Source: Mycetocola sp.
GTDB lineage: Bacteria; Actinomycetota; Actinomycetes; Actinomycetales; Microbacteriaceae
NCBI RefSeq assembly: GCF_025464835.1
Contig: NZ_JAODMP010000006.1
Location: forward strand, 1-55,997
Length of the DNA stretch: 55,997 bases
Reading direction: 5' to 3'
Below the pieces are notes generated by a model. The model saw nothing but the letters and a program-made list of their open reading frames with translations. It did no database searches and was not told the origin of the DNA. Positions 17,452 to 26,586 of the stretch are shown in pieces (the first letter of the stretch is position 1; each line of letters begins with the position of its first letter). The position numbers and the translations under genes were made by a program.

Positions 17452-17511
17452 ACCGGATCGCTCCGGGGTGTGAGGGTGGAGTTCGGTGCCGCGTGAGCGT
17501 AGCCTCGGACC

Positions 17512-17739
17512 ATGACACACGACACGAATGCCAACGATCCCCTCAGCGACTTCTCCGTGCCGCAGGACGCCGACGTCGTCGCCGACGACCCGGCCGCTGA
17601 CCCTGCGGAGGGCCAGTCAGACAGCGACACCGTGACCGAAGTGCCGAGCGGGCAGGCAGGCCGTGTCGCCGATGATCCTTCGGTGAAGGCGGACACCCCG
17701 GCCGAAGCAGAGGAACTCGCCGGCGAGCAAGGCGCTTAG
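17512..17739 (+). CDS. Small acidic hypothetical protein
   Basis: 75 residues, strongly acidic and rich in Asp, Ala and Pro, with no hydrophobic core, Cys or repeat domain. It is probably disordered. It begins 60 bases after the mycoredoxin stop on the same strand. No family recognised. Base composition and an in-frame start support it as a real gene, but homology would be needed to be sure. Confidence 0.5.
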   Translation: MTHDTNANDPLSDFSVPQDADVVADDPAADPAEGQSDSDTVTEVPSGQAGRVADDPSVKADTPAEAEELAGEQGA

Positions 17740-17755
17740 CGGCCTGGCACCGCGG

Positions 17756-18112
17756 TCAGCGTGGCCGCGGCTCGTTTTCCGCCCTCGGCACGGTGATCAT
17801 CACGCCTGCCGCCACGAAGAAGATCGGGGCGATCAGTTGCGCCGACATCCAGCCCGTTCCGCTCTGCCCGAGAGGGAACACCGGGTTCCACAGCACGATG
17901 ATCGGCAGCAGAACGATCAACCACCACCATTTCTGGCCCTGGATGGCGAACCACGCCACGATCACCGCCAGGATCGCGACGACGAAGCGCACGGCGATGA
18001 ACCAGCTGCTGTCGATCAGCGCGACACCAACGAAAAGCACGATCGCCGCGAGGATGCCTGGAGCGAGGGCCGGTCGCGTGAAGTCCGGTAACGCCGGCTT
18101 GGCGGCCGCCAC
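17756..18112 (-). CDS. Small integral membrane protein (possibly DUF6804-like)
   Basis: 118 residues with four predicted membrane helices (about 18-35, 38-58, 62-80 and 89-106), the motif LWNPVFPL between the third and fourth, and a charged C-terminus. It starts 2 bases after the SNF2 helicase stop, so it belongs to that operon. The fold resembles small four-helix proteins annotated as DUF6804, a tentative match from memory. Function unknown. Confidence 0.75.
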   Translation of the reverse strand: MAAAKPALPDFTRPALAPGILAAIVLFVGVALIDSSWFIAVRFVVAILAVIVAWFAIQGQKWWWLIVLLPIIVLWNPVFPLGQSGTGWMSAQLIAPIFFVAAGVMITVPRAENEPRPR

Positions 18113-18114
18113 CC

Positions 18115-20301
18115 CTACGCCTCCAGCGCGTCGCGCAGCAGGGCGACGAGCGCGTTGAGCTGAACCGAATCGCTCGACGTGACGTCCTGGTCGCTGCCGT
18201 CGAGTGCGCGCGCGGCGAGCCCATGCTTGCTGTCGATGAGTTCAGCGATCTTTGCGTCGATGGTGTGGGCTGCGATGATCCGCCACGCCGTGACCGGCTC
18301 TTCCTGGCCGATCCGGTGCACACGGTCGATCGCCTGAGTCTGCTCGGCGGCGGTCCAGCTGAGCTCCGCCAAAACGACGTTCGACGCCGCCTGCAGGTTC
18401 AGGCCGACGCCTGCCGCGGTGAGCGAGCAGACGGCAACAGCGACCGATGGGTCGGTGTTGAAGGCGTCAATCGCCTGCTGGCGGGCAGGAGTCGACTGGT
18501 CGCCCCGAATAGACACCGTGCGCAGGCCGCGGGCGGCGAACACCTGCTCTGCGGTGTCCATGACATCGATGTGCTTCGCGAAGAAGACGACTTTGCCGAC
18601 GGAGTGTGCCAGTTGTGCGGTGTAATCGGATGCCAGCACCGCCTTCGCCTGGCCGATCTTGCGAACCATGGTGAAAACGTTCTCGGCTCCGCCTGAGGCT
18701 TTCGCTTCGTCGAGTTCACCCTGGGCGACGAGGCGCATGATGTCGGTGTCCGGGCCGCCGGCGAATGATGCACGTTCCCCGCGGGCGTCGAGGATCCGGC
18801 GGTACTTGGCGAGGAGCCGAGCGCCGAGTTCACGCTCAGCGTCGCGGATCGACCGGCCGAGGTCGTCGTCGAGTTCGACAGGCATGTCAGCGATCATCTT
18901 GGACGGCAGATCCTTCGCGACGTCGACCTTGCGGCGACGGACGATACCCATGTCGATGACGGCGCTGCGCGCCTCAGGGTAGAACTCCCGATCGGCCGGG
19001 GTAAGACCGGTCTCTTCGAGTTTCTCCATCAGCGCTGACGCCGGCTTGTCTCCCTGCGTCCAGCCGAGCAACTGCCAGATGGCGTTGAAATCTTCGACGT
19101 CGTTGATCAGCGGGGTGCCGGTGAGCGCCATCAGGAGCGGATTGCCGCCCGGCGTCTGCTTACGGATGCGCTGGGACAGCGACAGGACATGCTGCGATCG
19201 CTGCGAATGCAGGTTCTTGATGAAGTGCGCCTCATCGACGACCATGCCCTTGAAACCGAGGGTTCCGAGCCACGCGAGGTGCCGGTCGAGGACTTCGTAG
19301 TTGACGATGACGACGTCGGCGAACGCATCGAGATCGCGGCCGTCGCCATGGACGACTGTTGCGCGGCGGTTCGGTGTCCACCGTTCGACCTCGCGCGCCC
19401 AGTTCATCTTGACGACGTTCGGCACGACGGCCAGGAGCGGATACGCGTTCGCCACCGATGCTGCGAGCACCGACTGCGCGGTCTTGCCAAGGCCTGGTTC
19501 GTCGGCGAGCAGGAACGTGCGGTGACCCTCACGGACGGCTTCGACGAAACGAGCCTGGTGCCGCATGATCTCCAGGTTCTTCGGCGACAGCCGGTCGATC
19601 TTCGGGGCTTCTGGCAGGTCCATGCTCGCTGCGCGGCCGCCTGAGCCCTGTTCGAAAGCTTTGTAGAGCGGGCCCATGAGTTCCCAGTTGCCGAGGCGCC
19701 CCCGTACGGGCGGAGGCGGCGCGGGCTGGTCGAGGTCTGGGGCGAGGAAGGGGTTGGCCAGCAGGCGTGACTTGACCGACTGCGGGATGACCTGCTTTTC
19801 GGCGAGCTCGGCCGGGACGACTGCCTCCACAGCGGGTTTGTTCGTCGTGATGATGAGTTCGTCCGGGCTGAGTTCTGCGCCGGACTCGATCAGCCAGTCC
19901 CTGCGGAGTTTCTGCGCGACGGGTGTTGTCGCAGCATCCGCTTCGAGAAGCGTGATGAGAGACGTGTCGCGTGCGGCGGTCTTGGCGAGGATGGTGGCCA
20001 CACCGTCGAGGCGTTTGAGGAGTTCGACCCGTGAGGCGTCGCTGAGTTCCTTGTCGGCTTTGACTTTCGCGCGTTCCTCACGCACGAGGAACGCGATCAC
20101 CTGGAATTTGGTCCGGTTGGTCGGACCGACCTTGCCCTTCTGGGCCTTCGCCTCGACCTCGCGGACCTTGCGGGCGAGGATCGGGATGATGGGCGCTTCA
20201 TCGTCGTGTCTCGACGCGGATCGCGGCTGCGAACCGCGCCCTGACGATGAGCCGCGGTTGGCCTGTCGGCCGGATGAACGTCGTGTACCGGTGTGCGGCA
20301 T
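18115..20301 (-). CDS. SNF2-family DEAD/DEAH-box helicase
   Basis: 728 residues. A basic, Ser/Gly/Arg-rich N-terminal tail (1-35) precedes a helical region. The SNF2 motor follows: motif I DEPGLGKTAQS (about 265), motif II DEAH (about 354), SLTAAGVGLNLQAA, and motif VI QAIDRVHRIGQ near 680. It has the two RecA-like lobes of double-strand DNA translocases. No nuclease domain is fused and no methylase is nearby, so a restriction or phage-defence role is not indicated. The partner and target are unknown. The gene is followed in the same operon by a small membrane protein. Confidence 0.88.
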   Translation of the reverse strand: MPHTGTRRSSGRQANRGSSSGRGSQPRSASRHDDEAPIIPILARKVREVEAKAQKGKVGPTNRTKFQVIAFLVREERAKVKADKELSDASRVELLKRLDGVATILAKTAARDTSLITLLEADAATTPVAQKLRRDWLIESGAELSPDELIITTNKPAVEAVVPAELAEKQVIPQSVKSRLLANPFLAPDLDQPAPPPPVRGRLGNWELMGPLYKAFEQGSGGRAASMDLPEAPKIDRLSPKNLEIMRHQARFVEAVREGHRTFLLADEPGLGKTAQSVLAASVANAYPLLAVVPNVVKMNWAREVERWTPNRRATVVHGDGRDLDAFADVVIVNYEVLDRHLAWLGTLGFKGMVVDEAHFIKNLHSQRSQHVLSLSQRIRKQTPGGNPLLMALTGTPLINDVEDFNAIWQLLGWTQGDKPASALMEKLEETGLTPADREFYPEARSAVIDMGIVRRRKVDVAKDLPSKMIADMPVELDDDLGRSIRDAERELGARLLAKYRRILDARGERASFAGGPDTDIMRLVAQGELDEAKASGGAENVFTMVRKIGQAKAVLASDYTAQLAHSVGKVVFFAKHIDVMDTAEQVFAARGLRTVSIRGDQSTPARQQAIDAFNTDPSVAVAVCSLTAAGVGLNLQAASNVVLAELSWTAAEQTQAIDRVHRIGQEEPVTAWRIIAAHTIDAKIAELIDSKHGLAARALDGSDQDVTSSDSVQLNALVALLRDALEA

Positions 20302-20488
20302 GCTCCTCCTGAGCAGTCGAATGACCAGGCGGATGCCACTGGCCGAGACATGCGGGCGCTGGTTCGATGGCCGATCAACGCGAACTCTTCATGCGGATCG
20401 ACGCACCGGAAAAAGCGGGCGCAGTGCAATTGTATGGCATGCACGCCCGGGAAACCGCTGGAATTCGCCGTCGGCGTGGTGCGCCGTG

Positions 20489-22720
20489 TCAGCTGCCCGG
20501 ACGGTACCGGCGCAACCGCAGGCTGTTCAGCACGACGAAGACGCTCGAGAAAGCCATAGCGGCTCCGGCGACCATCGGGTTGAGCAACCCGAAAGCGGCA
20601 AGCGGGAGGGCGGCGACGTTGTACGCGAACGCCCAGAACAGGTTGCCGTGGATGGTGCCGAGTGTCCGCCTGGACAGTGCTACGGCGTCAGCGACGGCGC
20701 CGAGTTCCGCCCGGACGAGGGTGATGTCCGCAGCCGACATGGCGGCATCCGTTCCCGTTCCCATGGCGAGGCCGAGATCTGCCGTTGCGAGGGCCGCGGC
20801 GTCGTTGACGCCGTCACCGACCATCGCGACGCGGTGCCCTGCCGCCTGGAGCCTGCGCACCTCTTCCACTTTCTGTTCGGGCAGCACACCGGCGATCACC
20901 CGGTCGATGCCGACCTCGGCCGCGACGCGGTGCGCTGCGCGTTCGTTGTCGCCGGTGAGCAGGACCGGGGTGAGGCCCTGCCGCCTGAACCGGTCGACGG
21001 CGGCTCGCGCGCCCGGCTGAACCCGGTCGGACACGGCGAAGACGCCGCGGACCTCGCCGTCCCAGCCGACGACGACGGCGGTAGCCCCGGACGTCTCTGC
21101 GGTCGCGACCGCATCGGCGAGTGCGGCGGGCATGGTGCACCCGTGTTCGGCGGCGAACTCGGGGCGCCCGACGACAACCGGCACACCGTCGACCCGTCCG
21201 GTCACGCCGAGCCCTGACGCCGAAACGAACCCGGCGACCGGCAGAAGCAGGTCCGGCCCTGCCCCGGCGACGATGGCACGAGCGATCGGATGCTCCGAAA
21301 ACGCTTCGAGGGACCCTGCGCGGCGAAGTGCCGCATCGTCCGTCGCGGTGACGTCGGTGAGCGTCATGACGCCGGTGGTCACCGTGCCGGTCTTGTCGAG
21401 CACCAGAACGTCGATACCGCGAGCACGCTCAAGGGCCTCTGGCCCGGTGATGAGGATGCCGGACTGCGCACCGCGGCTCGTGCCCACGAGCAGGGCAACC
21501 GGCGTGGCGAGCCCGAGCGCGCACGGGCAGGCGATGATCAGCACGGCCACAGCCGCGGTGAAGCCTGCGGACACCGGGTTTCCGGTGAGCACCCACGCGG
21601 CGAGCACGAGAACGGCGAGTGCGATCACCGCCGGTACGAAGACCGCCGAGATGCGGTCGGCGAGCCGTTGCACACGTCCCTTGCCGAGTTGAGCGTCTTC
21701 GACAAGCCTCGCCATCTGCGCGAGTTTGGTGTCGCTGCCGACCCGGGTGGCCCGCACCACGAGCCGGCCGCCTCCGGCGATCGTCGCTCCGGTGACGCTG
21801 TCGCCTGCGCGGACGTCGACCGGGAGGGACTCGCCGGTCAGCATGCTTTCGTCGACGGCCGCCGTCCCGGACTCGATGATGCCGTCTGTCGCGATCGTCT
21901 CCCCCGGCCGGACGACGAACAGGTCGCCGACGACGAGGTCGTCGATGGGGATCGTGGTCTCGCGGGGCGCTGCTTCGGATGTCTCGGCGCGGAGCACGGT
22001 GACATCCCTCGCCCCGAGTTCGAGGAGAGCCCGCAGCGCCTGGCCTGCCGTGCGCTTCGACCTCTGCTCGAGATACCGGCCGAGCAGGAGGAACACGGTG
22101 ACGCCGGCAGCGACCTCGAGATAGATGGCGGATGTCGCGTCGACATCTGGCGTGAACAACCGGAATTCATGAGTCATCCCCGGCATCCCGGCTGACCCGA
22201 AGAACAACGCCCAGAGCGACCACACGAACGCGGCACCGGTGCCCATGGTGATGAGGGTGTCCATCGTCAGCGCACCGTGGCGAAGGTTCACCCAGGTCGC
22301 CCGGTGGAACGGATACCCGCCCCAGACGACGACCGGTGCGGCAAGGGCGAGGGACAGCCACTGCCAGTTCGCGAACTGCCATGCAGGGACCATCGCGAGG
22401 ACGATGACCGGCAGGCTGAGCAGCGCGCTGATCAGAAGACGGGTGCGCAACGGGTCCGGCTCGGGGGCCGGAACCTCCGCCGGGGCGGAGGTCTGCCTGC
22501 GCTTCTCCGGTGCGAGCGTCGCCGAATAGCCCGCTGCTTCGACAGCGGCGACGAGTTCGTCGATCGAGACGGCGTCCGGGAAACGGACGCGCGCCTTCTC
22601 CGTCGCCAGGTTGACCTCAGCGACGACGCCGTCCAGACGGGTCAGGCGCTTTTCGACGCGCGCCACACAACTCGCACAGGTCATGCCGGAGATGTCGAGC
22701 GTCGCGGTGTTCTCGGTCAT
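20489..22720 (-). CDS. copA: Copper-translocating P-type ATPase
   Basis: 743 residues. An N-terminal HMA domain carries GMTCASC (12-18). The membrane CPC motif ([12 protein letters not shown], about 397) and the phosphorylation site DKTGTVTTG (about 440) place it in the P1B-1 class that exports Cu(I). HP (EHPIARAI), [12 protein letters not shown] and six to eight helices complete the fold. The start ATG is well placed for the HMA domain. A symmetrical C/G-rich box 40 bases upstream looks like a CsoR operator, suggesting copper-induced expression. No separate copZ or csoR lies in the window. Confidence 0.93.
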   Translation of the reverse strand: MTENTATLDISGMTCASCVARVEKRLTRLDGVVAEVNLATEKARVRFPDAVSIDELVAAVEAAGYSATLAPEKRRQTSAPAEVPAPEPDPLRTRLLISALLSLPVIVLAMVPAWQFANWQWLSLALAAPVVVWGGYPFHRATWVNLRHGALTMDTLITMGTGAAFVWSLWALFFGSAGMPGMTHEFRLFTPDVDATSAIYLEVAAGVTVFLLLGRYLEQRSKRTAGQALRALLELGARDVTVLRAETSEAAPRETTIPIDDLVVGDLFVVRPGETIATDGIIESGTAAVDESMLTGESLPVDVRAGDSVTGATIAGGGRLVVRATRVGSDTKLAQMARLVEDAQLGKGRVQRLADRISAVFVPAVIALAVLVLAAWVLTGNPVSAGFTAAVAVLIIACPCALGLATPVALLVGTSRGAQSGILITGPEALERARGIDVLVLDKTGTVTTGVMTLTDVTATDDAALRRAGSLEAFSEHPIARAIVAGAGPDLLLPVAGFVSASGLGVTGRVDGVPVVVGRPEFAAEHGCTMPAALADAVATAETSGATAVVVGWDGEVRGVFAVSDRVQPGARAAVDRFRRQGLTPVLLTGDNERAAHRVAAEVGIDRVIAGVLPEQKVEEVRRLQAAGHRVAMVGDGVNDAAALATADLGLAMGTGTDAAMSAADITLVRAELGAVADAVALSRRTLGTIHGNLFWAFAYNVAALPLAAFGLLNPMVAGAAMAFSSVFVVLNSLRLRRYRPGS

Positions 22721-22760
22721 TGGTGTCCTCTCAGCGCGGAAGCGCGCTCAGAATCCACCA

Positions 22761-22775
22761 TACCCCCCGGGGGTA
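22761..22775. promoter_or_regulatory. CsoR-type copper operator upstream of copA
   Basis: TACCCCCCGGGGGTA has 7-base arms around one central base and ends 40 bases before the copA start. It matches the TACCC-GGGTA pattern of actinobacterial CsoR sites. The match is by form; csoR itself is not in the window. Confidence 0.7.
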
Positions 22776-22792
22776 CTCGGTTGGGCCAGCAC

Positions 22793-23683
22793 TCAGGTTC
22801 CCGGGGCCGTTTCCGCGAGCCATTTGTCCAGACGAGAGGGCTTGTCCGTGATGATCCCGTCGACGCCCAGTTCGCGGGCCTCGGCCCAGGTGTCGGTCGA
22901 GTTGAGTGTGTAAACCATGACGCCGAGCCCGGCTGCGTGCATGTCGTCCACAACCTCAGGGCGCTCTCGGATGGCGGACGCCCGTGTGACGACGCCGATC
23001 ACACGGAAAGACCGGGCGAAACCGACGGTGTCCTCGGGGAGCGAGCGGACGATGGCGACGCGCGGAGTGCCAGGCGCCAGGTCGGCGGCACTCGAGAGCG
23101 AGCCGAGGTTGAAGCTCATGAAGATGACACGTCCGCTGAGATCGAATCGGTCGAGCAGGCGGGTGACGGCGGCGAGGTCGTCGGTGGACCAGTATCCCTT
23201 CAGCTCGAGCAGGGTCTTTTTGGCTGTCGGCGCGAGCGCGACGAGGAACTCCTCCAATGTCGGGATCCGCTCCCCCGCGAACTCGGCCGAGTACCAGGAT
23301 CCGGCGTCGAGCTGCTTGAGTTCGGCAAGGGTCTTGTCAGCGATCGGACCGCTGCCGTCGGTGGTCCGCCCGAGCGTCCGATCATGGAAGAGGACGGGAA
23401 CGCCGTCGCGTGAGCGGGTGACATCCGTCTCAACGAACTCCTGGGGCGATGTGATGGCCCTCGTGAGCGCCGCCATCGTATTCTCGGGCGCCGTCGACCG
23501 GTCACCGCGGTGACCGGCAACGAACGACGACTCCCCCGGCTTGCGCAGTTCGCCGAACATGTCCGTCGCGTGCACCGGGGTGCTGGCCGGGTTGAGGATG
23601 AGCAGCACCACGATGGCAATGGCTGCGCAAAAGCTCGCGCCGAGCGGGAAAGCGCCGCCCGCGCGGGGGCCTGGTGTCGTCAT
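22793..23683 (-). CDS. Glycerophosphodiester phosphodiesterase, membrane-anchored or secreted
   Basis: 296 residues. A hydrophobic stretch at about 14-31 serves as signal or anchor. The GDPD barrel then shows its catalytic set: HRG (His58, Arg59), APENT (Glu67), E-x-D (Glu85, Asp87) and FHD (His100). Such enzymes release glycerol 3-phosphate from deacylated phospholipids or teichoic acids outside the membrane. The promoter region carries two GTTAC repeats at 11-bp period and a TAGAGT -10 element, similar to the repeats in front of the peptide genes, so it may belong to the same SARP regulon. Confidence 0.88.
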   Translation of the reverse strand: MTTPGPRAGGAFPLGASFCAAIAIVVLLILNPASTPVHATDMFGELRKPGESSFVAGHRGDRSTAPENTMAALTRAITSPQEFVETDVTRSRDGVPVLFHDRTLGRTTDGSGPIADKTLAELKQLDAGSWYSAEFAGERIPTLEEFLVALAPTAKKTLLELKGYWSTDDLAAVTRLLDRFDLSGRVIFMSFNLGSLSSAADLAPGTPRVAIVRSLPEDTVGFARSFRVIGVVTRASAIRERPEVVDDMHAAGLGVMVYTLNSTDTWAEARELGVDGIITDKPSRLDKWLAETAPGT

Positions 23684-23724
23684 CGACCACCTGTTCCTTC
23701 TCGGGAAGAAGTCCTGGTGGCCTT

Positions 23725-23755
23725 ACTCTAGGGGCTGCCGTTACCGTTTCGTTAC
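23725..23755 (-). promoter_or_regulatory. Putative SARP-type promoter of the glycerophosphodiesterase gene
   Basis: Read on the minus strand, GTAACG occurs twice exactly 11 bases apart (plus-strand CGTTAC at 23739-23744 and 23750-23755). The second heptamer is followed after 6 bases by TAGAGT (23725-23730). SARP activators bind direct heptamers at 11-bp period just upstream of the -10 box. The outer repeat overlaps the stop codon of the upstream gene. Confidence 0.45.
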
Positions 23756-26241
23756 TTTTGCGGACGCACCGGTGCCCCAATACGGGGGCTGCGCGGCGAG
23801 GAGGACAGCGCGGTCGCCACGTTCGTGACGACAGCATCCGTTCGTCGCACCGAGCCGGCGCGTTCATCGTCGAGGCCGGAGGCGACTGCTGCGCCCGCTT
23901 CGAGCCACGCGTTCCTGGTACGGCTCTTGAGCGAATCGAAACGGAGAGCGCCGTCATGCAGCGCAGCGTCGAACGGGACGATGATGACCGATCGCGCGAT
24001 TGCGGCGAAACCATCGGCGATGCGCCGCGCCTGTGATGGCGTGCTTGCCCGCTCAGAACGCAGGACGACGACGACCGCATTGCTGGCCAATCTCGCCGAC
24101 CGATCATCACGGTCCCTCAATGCCTCGAGGAGGAGGGCCGCAGATTCGGCCGATTCCGGTTGCGTCGTGGTGGGAATCACCAGCTGGTCGGTGACATCGA
24201 TCATGCGCAGCCATCGCGGAGCCGACTCGTCATTGCCCGAATCGAAGAGAACCATCCTGTAGTACTTGGTGGCGACTCGATGAAGGGCATCGAACACGTC
24301 GCTGGTGATGCGCTGTTCATTGGCCAGCAGTTCGGGGTTCGAGCGCAGCACATCGTATTTGTCGGCCGATTGGTGGTGAACGAATCGCGCCAGGTCCGAC
24401 ACCTGTGCGGCTGGTGACAACAGCCACTCAGCGGCCGGCACAAGGTCCTTGAGGGACGCATCGTGCCAGTCCTGCTCAGTTCTCCAGCCGAGGGTTCCTC
24501 GGGTGTCATTGTTGTCCCACGCCAGGACGCCGATGCCGCCGTAACGCCCGAACACCGCCGCCAACATGGCCGTTGTCACCGTCTTTCCGACGCCGCCTTT
24601 GCCATTGACGACCGAGGTGGTGCGCGGGCCCACCCAATGGCGGCTGACCATCTGCGCCAGGAGCCGTCGGTTATGTTCGGCGCGGGAGGGCGGAACAGAG
24701 AGATCTGTCGCCCTGGCGAGTGCGCCGCGCCATCCGTCGGCAGCCGGCGGTTCGGAACGTTCCTTGACGAGGAATGACGTCCGCGCCTCTCGTGAGACCA
24801 GCGGTGCAGGTTCCCGCGGCGGGAGTTCCGCCGGTTCGTTGACCTTCGTCTCAGGTGGAGCGGCCTTCGCCGGCTCTGGAAGCGGCCTGAATGCGTTCAC
24901 GGCTGTGTTCCTCTCTCGTCGGCGTCCAGGTTCGGTCCGATCGCTTTTGCCACGCCAGGCGACGATCCGGAGGTTGACGAACTGCATGAGAGAGAGAACC
25001 AGCTGGGTCAGGATGACCGCGAGGCCAGCCAAGGGGAGAACCAGCAGAAAGATCGACAGTGCTGCGAGGACGAATTCGGGTGGTTGCCCCGCCGCCCAGG
25101 CGGACGTGATCGTTTGCGCATGCACCCGGATGGCGGCGACCGTTTGTTCGATGATGATCGGAAGGCTCCAGACAGTCCATGCCAGCACAAAGATCAGCAG
25201 CGGGATGACGATCACCACCCAACTTGTGACGATGCGTCGCGCGGCCGGTCGCAGTTCCGCCACCCGTGGATCAGGCGCCCTGCCGGGTATAAGGCTTCGC
25301 ACCACAGGTCCCACCCGCGAGAACAGGTCGGGAACGCCGGCGAGATCGGCGAGGATGAAGTACCCGTCGAGACGGATCGTGGGAGGCAGCTGCTGGAGCA
25401 TCTGGATCTGCATCACGATCACCAGCAGAAGAAGGATGGCGTTGCCGGTGAGCAGGTAGCCGACCCCGGCAGCCAGAACACACCACACGTTGAAATACAG
25501 GCCTCCGAGATCGGTCCGGATGCGACTCACCCGGCTGAGACGGTAGGAGTCGGTGACATCGGTGAAGAACGCAGGGAAGACGATGTAGATGCCGAATCCG
25601 ATGGCTCCTGGCTTTCCCCCGCCGTACGAGCAGGCGGCCGCATGCCCCAGCTCATGGATCAAAGCGCCTGTCGTGAGCAGGGCAAACAGAGCGAGCAGGA
25701 ACCCGGGTGATACCAGCACCTGCTGAAGAGCGGACATAGCGTCGCCGGTGAGGAAGAGGGCGACATCGATCAGCACAAGGCCCGTCACCGCCGCAACGAC
25801 GACCGGGGGAAAGAAGAGCGGTGCCAGCCATCCGGCTATCCGCCGGGCCACAGGAGCCGGAAGGATCGTGGAGCGCAATCGGAGGGCGAGAAGCGGATTC
25901 GCTTTCGGCAGTCGGATCGCAGCAGTTGATTCAGCGGCCGCGTCTTCGACCAGCCCGAGCGGCACGAGCTTGGAGTCGATCAGGTGGTTGAGCCCATCAA
26001 CACTCAATTCGTTGCCGTACGCCTCGCTGATCGTCCGCGCCCATGCTTGGAGGGATTGGTTGGGCTCTGCAGAGGCGAGGACGATGTTGAGCAATTCCGA
26101 GATCTGAATCACCTGGCCGTCGCGGCGTTGCACCAGGCAGGTGACGTGCACGAGTCCCGAATCGGAGACGGGGCCGAGCATTTCCACACCGGAGGCACGG
26201 CGCCACCGTGGCTGGCGGGTCGGCAACGTTGTGGCTGTCAT
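23752..26241 (-). CDS. Fusion of PqqD-like domain, M50 membrane metalloprotease and MinD/ParA-like ATPase
   Basis: 829 residues. Residues about 25-100 resemble the PqqD-like winged helix found in front of peptide-cluster M50 proteases (DGQVIQISELLN, KLVPLGLVED). Residues about 138-430 form a multi-helix membrane protease core with zinc motif HELGH (196-200) and second-site RLDGYFILADL (290-300). A Pro-rich charged linker (about 430-540) follows, then a MinD/ParA ATPase with deviant Walker A GKGGVGKT (547-554) and VLFDSGND (664-671). ATG at 26241 was chosen for GGAGGT seven bases ahead; a frame 15 codons longer has no ribosome site. It directly follows two short peptide genes, its probable substrates. 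Confidence 0.85.
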   Translation of the reverse strand: MTATTLPTRQPRWRRASGVEMLGPVSDSGLVHVTCLVQRRDGQVIQISELLNIVLASAEPNQSLQAWARTISEAYGNELSVDGLNHLIDSKLVPLGLVEDAAAESTAAIRLPKANPLLALRLRSTILPAPVARRIAGWLAPLFFPPVVVAAVTGLVLIDVALFLTGDAMSALQQVLVSPGFLLALFALLTTGALIHELGHAAACSYGGGKPGAIGFGIYIVFPAFFTDVTDSYRLSRVSRIRTDLGGLYFNVWCVLAAGVGYLLTGNAILLLLVIVMQIQMLQQLPPTIRLDGYFILADLAGVPDLFSRVGPVVRSLIPGRAPDPRVAELRPAARRIVTSWVVIVIPLLIFVLAWTVWSLPIIIEQTVAAIRVHAQTITSAWAAGQPPEFVLAALSIFLLVLPLAGLAVILTQLVLSLMQFVNLRIVAWRGKSDRTEPGRRRERNTAVNAFRPLPEPAKAAPPETKVNEPAELPPREPAPLVSREARTSFLVKERSEPPAADGWRGALARATDLSVPPSRAEHNRRLLAQMVSRHWVGPRTTSVVNGKGGVGKTVTTAMLAAVFGRYGGIGVLAWDNNDTRGTLGWRTEQDWHDASLKDLVPAAEWLLSPAAQVSDLARFVHHQSADKYDVLRSNPELLANEQRITSDVFDALHRVATKYYRMVLFDSGNDESAPRWLRMIDVTDQLVIPTTTQPESAESAALLLEALRDRDDRSARLASNAVVVVLRSERASTPSQARRIADGFAAIARSVIIVPFDAALHDGALRFDSLKSRTRNAWLEAGAAVASGLDDERAGSVRRTDAVVTNVATALSSSPRSPRIGAPVRPQK

Positions 26242-26323
26242 AGGGGTTGACCTCCGCGTCAGGGATGGGACGGTGACGGTGGGCATGCCCTGCTCAAAGC
26301 GGGGCTATGCCCACCGCCTCGAC

Positions 26324-26527
26324 TCAGAACTGCACCGAAGCGAGGTCTTGCCACGCTCCCGCGTTCGCCACGGATCCGATCGTCGCGGCATTGATCGCCA
26401 TGGCGATGTTGATACCGATAACCGGCGAGACATTGATGTCGAAATCCAGGTAGAGGGTTTCGCGCCGAGGCAGAAGTTCCGCCGTCTCGGCATCCAGCAT
26501 CTCGGGGGTGAGGTCGATCTTGTTCAT
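26324..26527 (-). CDS. Short precursor-like peptide, second of a pair
   Basis: 67 residues. The N-terminal half is acidic and polar (LDAETAELLPRRETL). The C-terminal half is Ala/Asn/Ile/Val-rich with no Cys or Lys (AMAINAATIGSVANAGA). It aligns with its neighbour over about 57 residues, sharing LDA, ELLPxxETL and NAAT-S-AN. The start ATG has AAGGAAAG at good spacing. This leader-plus-core look is typical of ribosomally made peptides, and it lies 82 bases before the protease fusion. No known peptide family recognised; the mature product and any modification are unknown. Confidence 0.75.
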   Translation of the reverse strand: MNKIDLTPEMLDAETAELLPRRETLYLDFDINVSPVIGINIAMAINAATIGSVANAGAWQDLASVQF

Positions 26528-26546
26528 GAACCCTTTCCTTCCTCTC

Positions 26547-26579
26547 CGTCTGACGCCTGAAGCTCAGGCGCCAGACGGA
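26547..26579 (-). terminator. Strong stem-loop between the two peptide genes
   Basis: CCGTCTG and CAGACGG pair, then CGCCTGA and TCAGGCG pair after one mismatch, around a 3-base AGC loop. It begins 8 bases past the first peptide's stop and has no U tract. It probably acts as a partial terminator or mRNA stabiliser, allowing more of the first peptide than of the second peptide and protease. Confidence 0.6.
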
Positions 26580-26586
26580 AATGGTG

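Noticed and set aside
18115-20301. SNF2 helicase as part of a phage-defence island
   Set aside because: No nuclease, methylase, phospholipase or other defence partner nearby; neighbours are a small membrane protein and copA.
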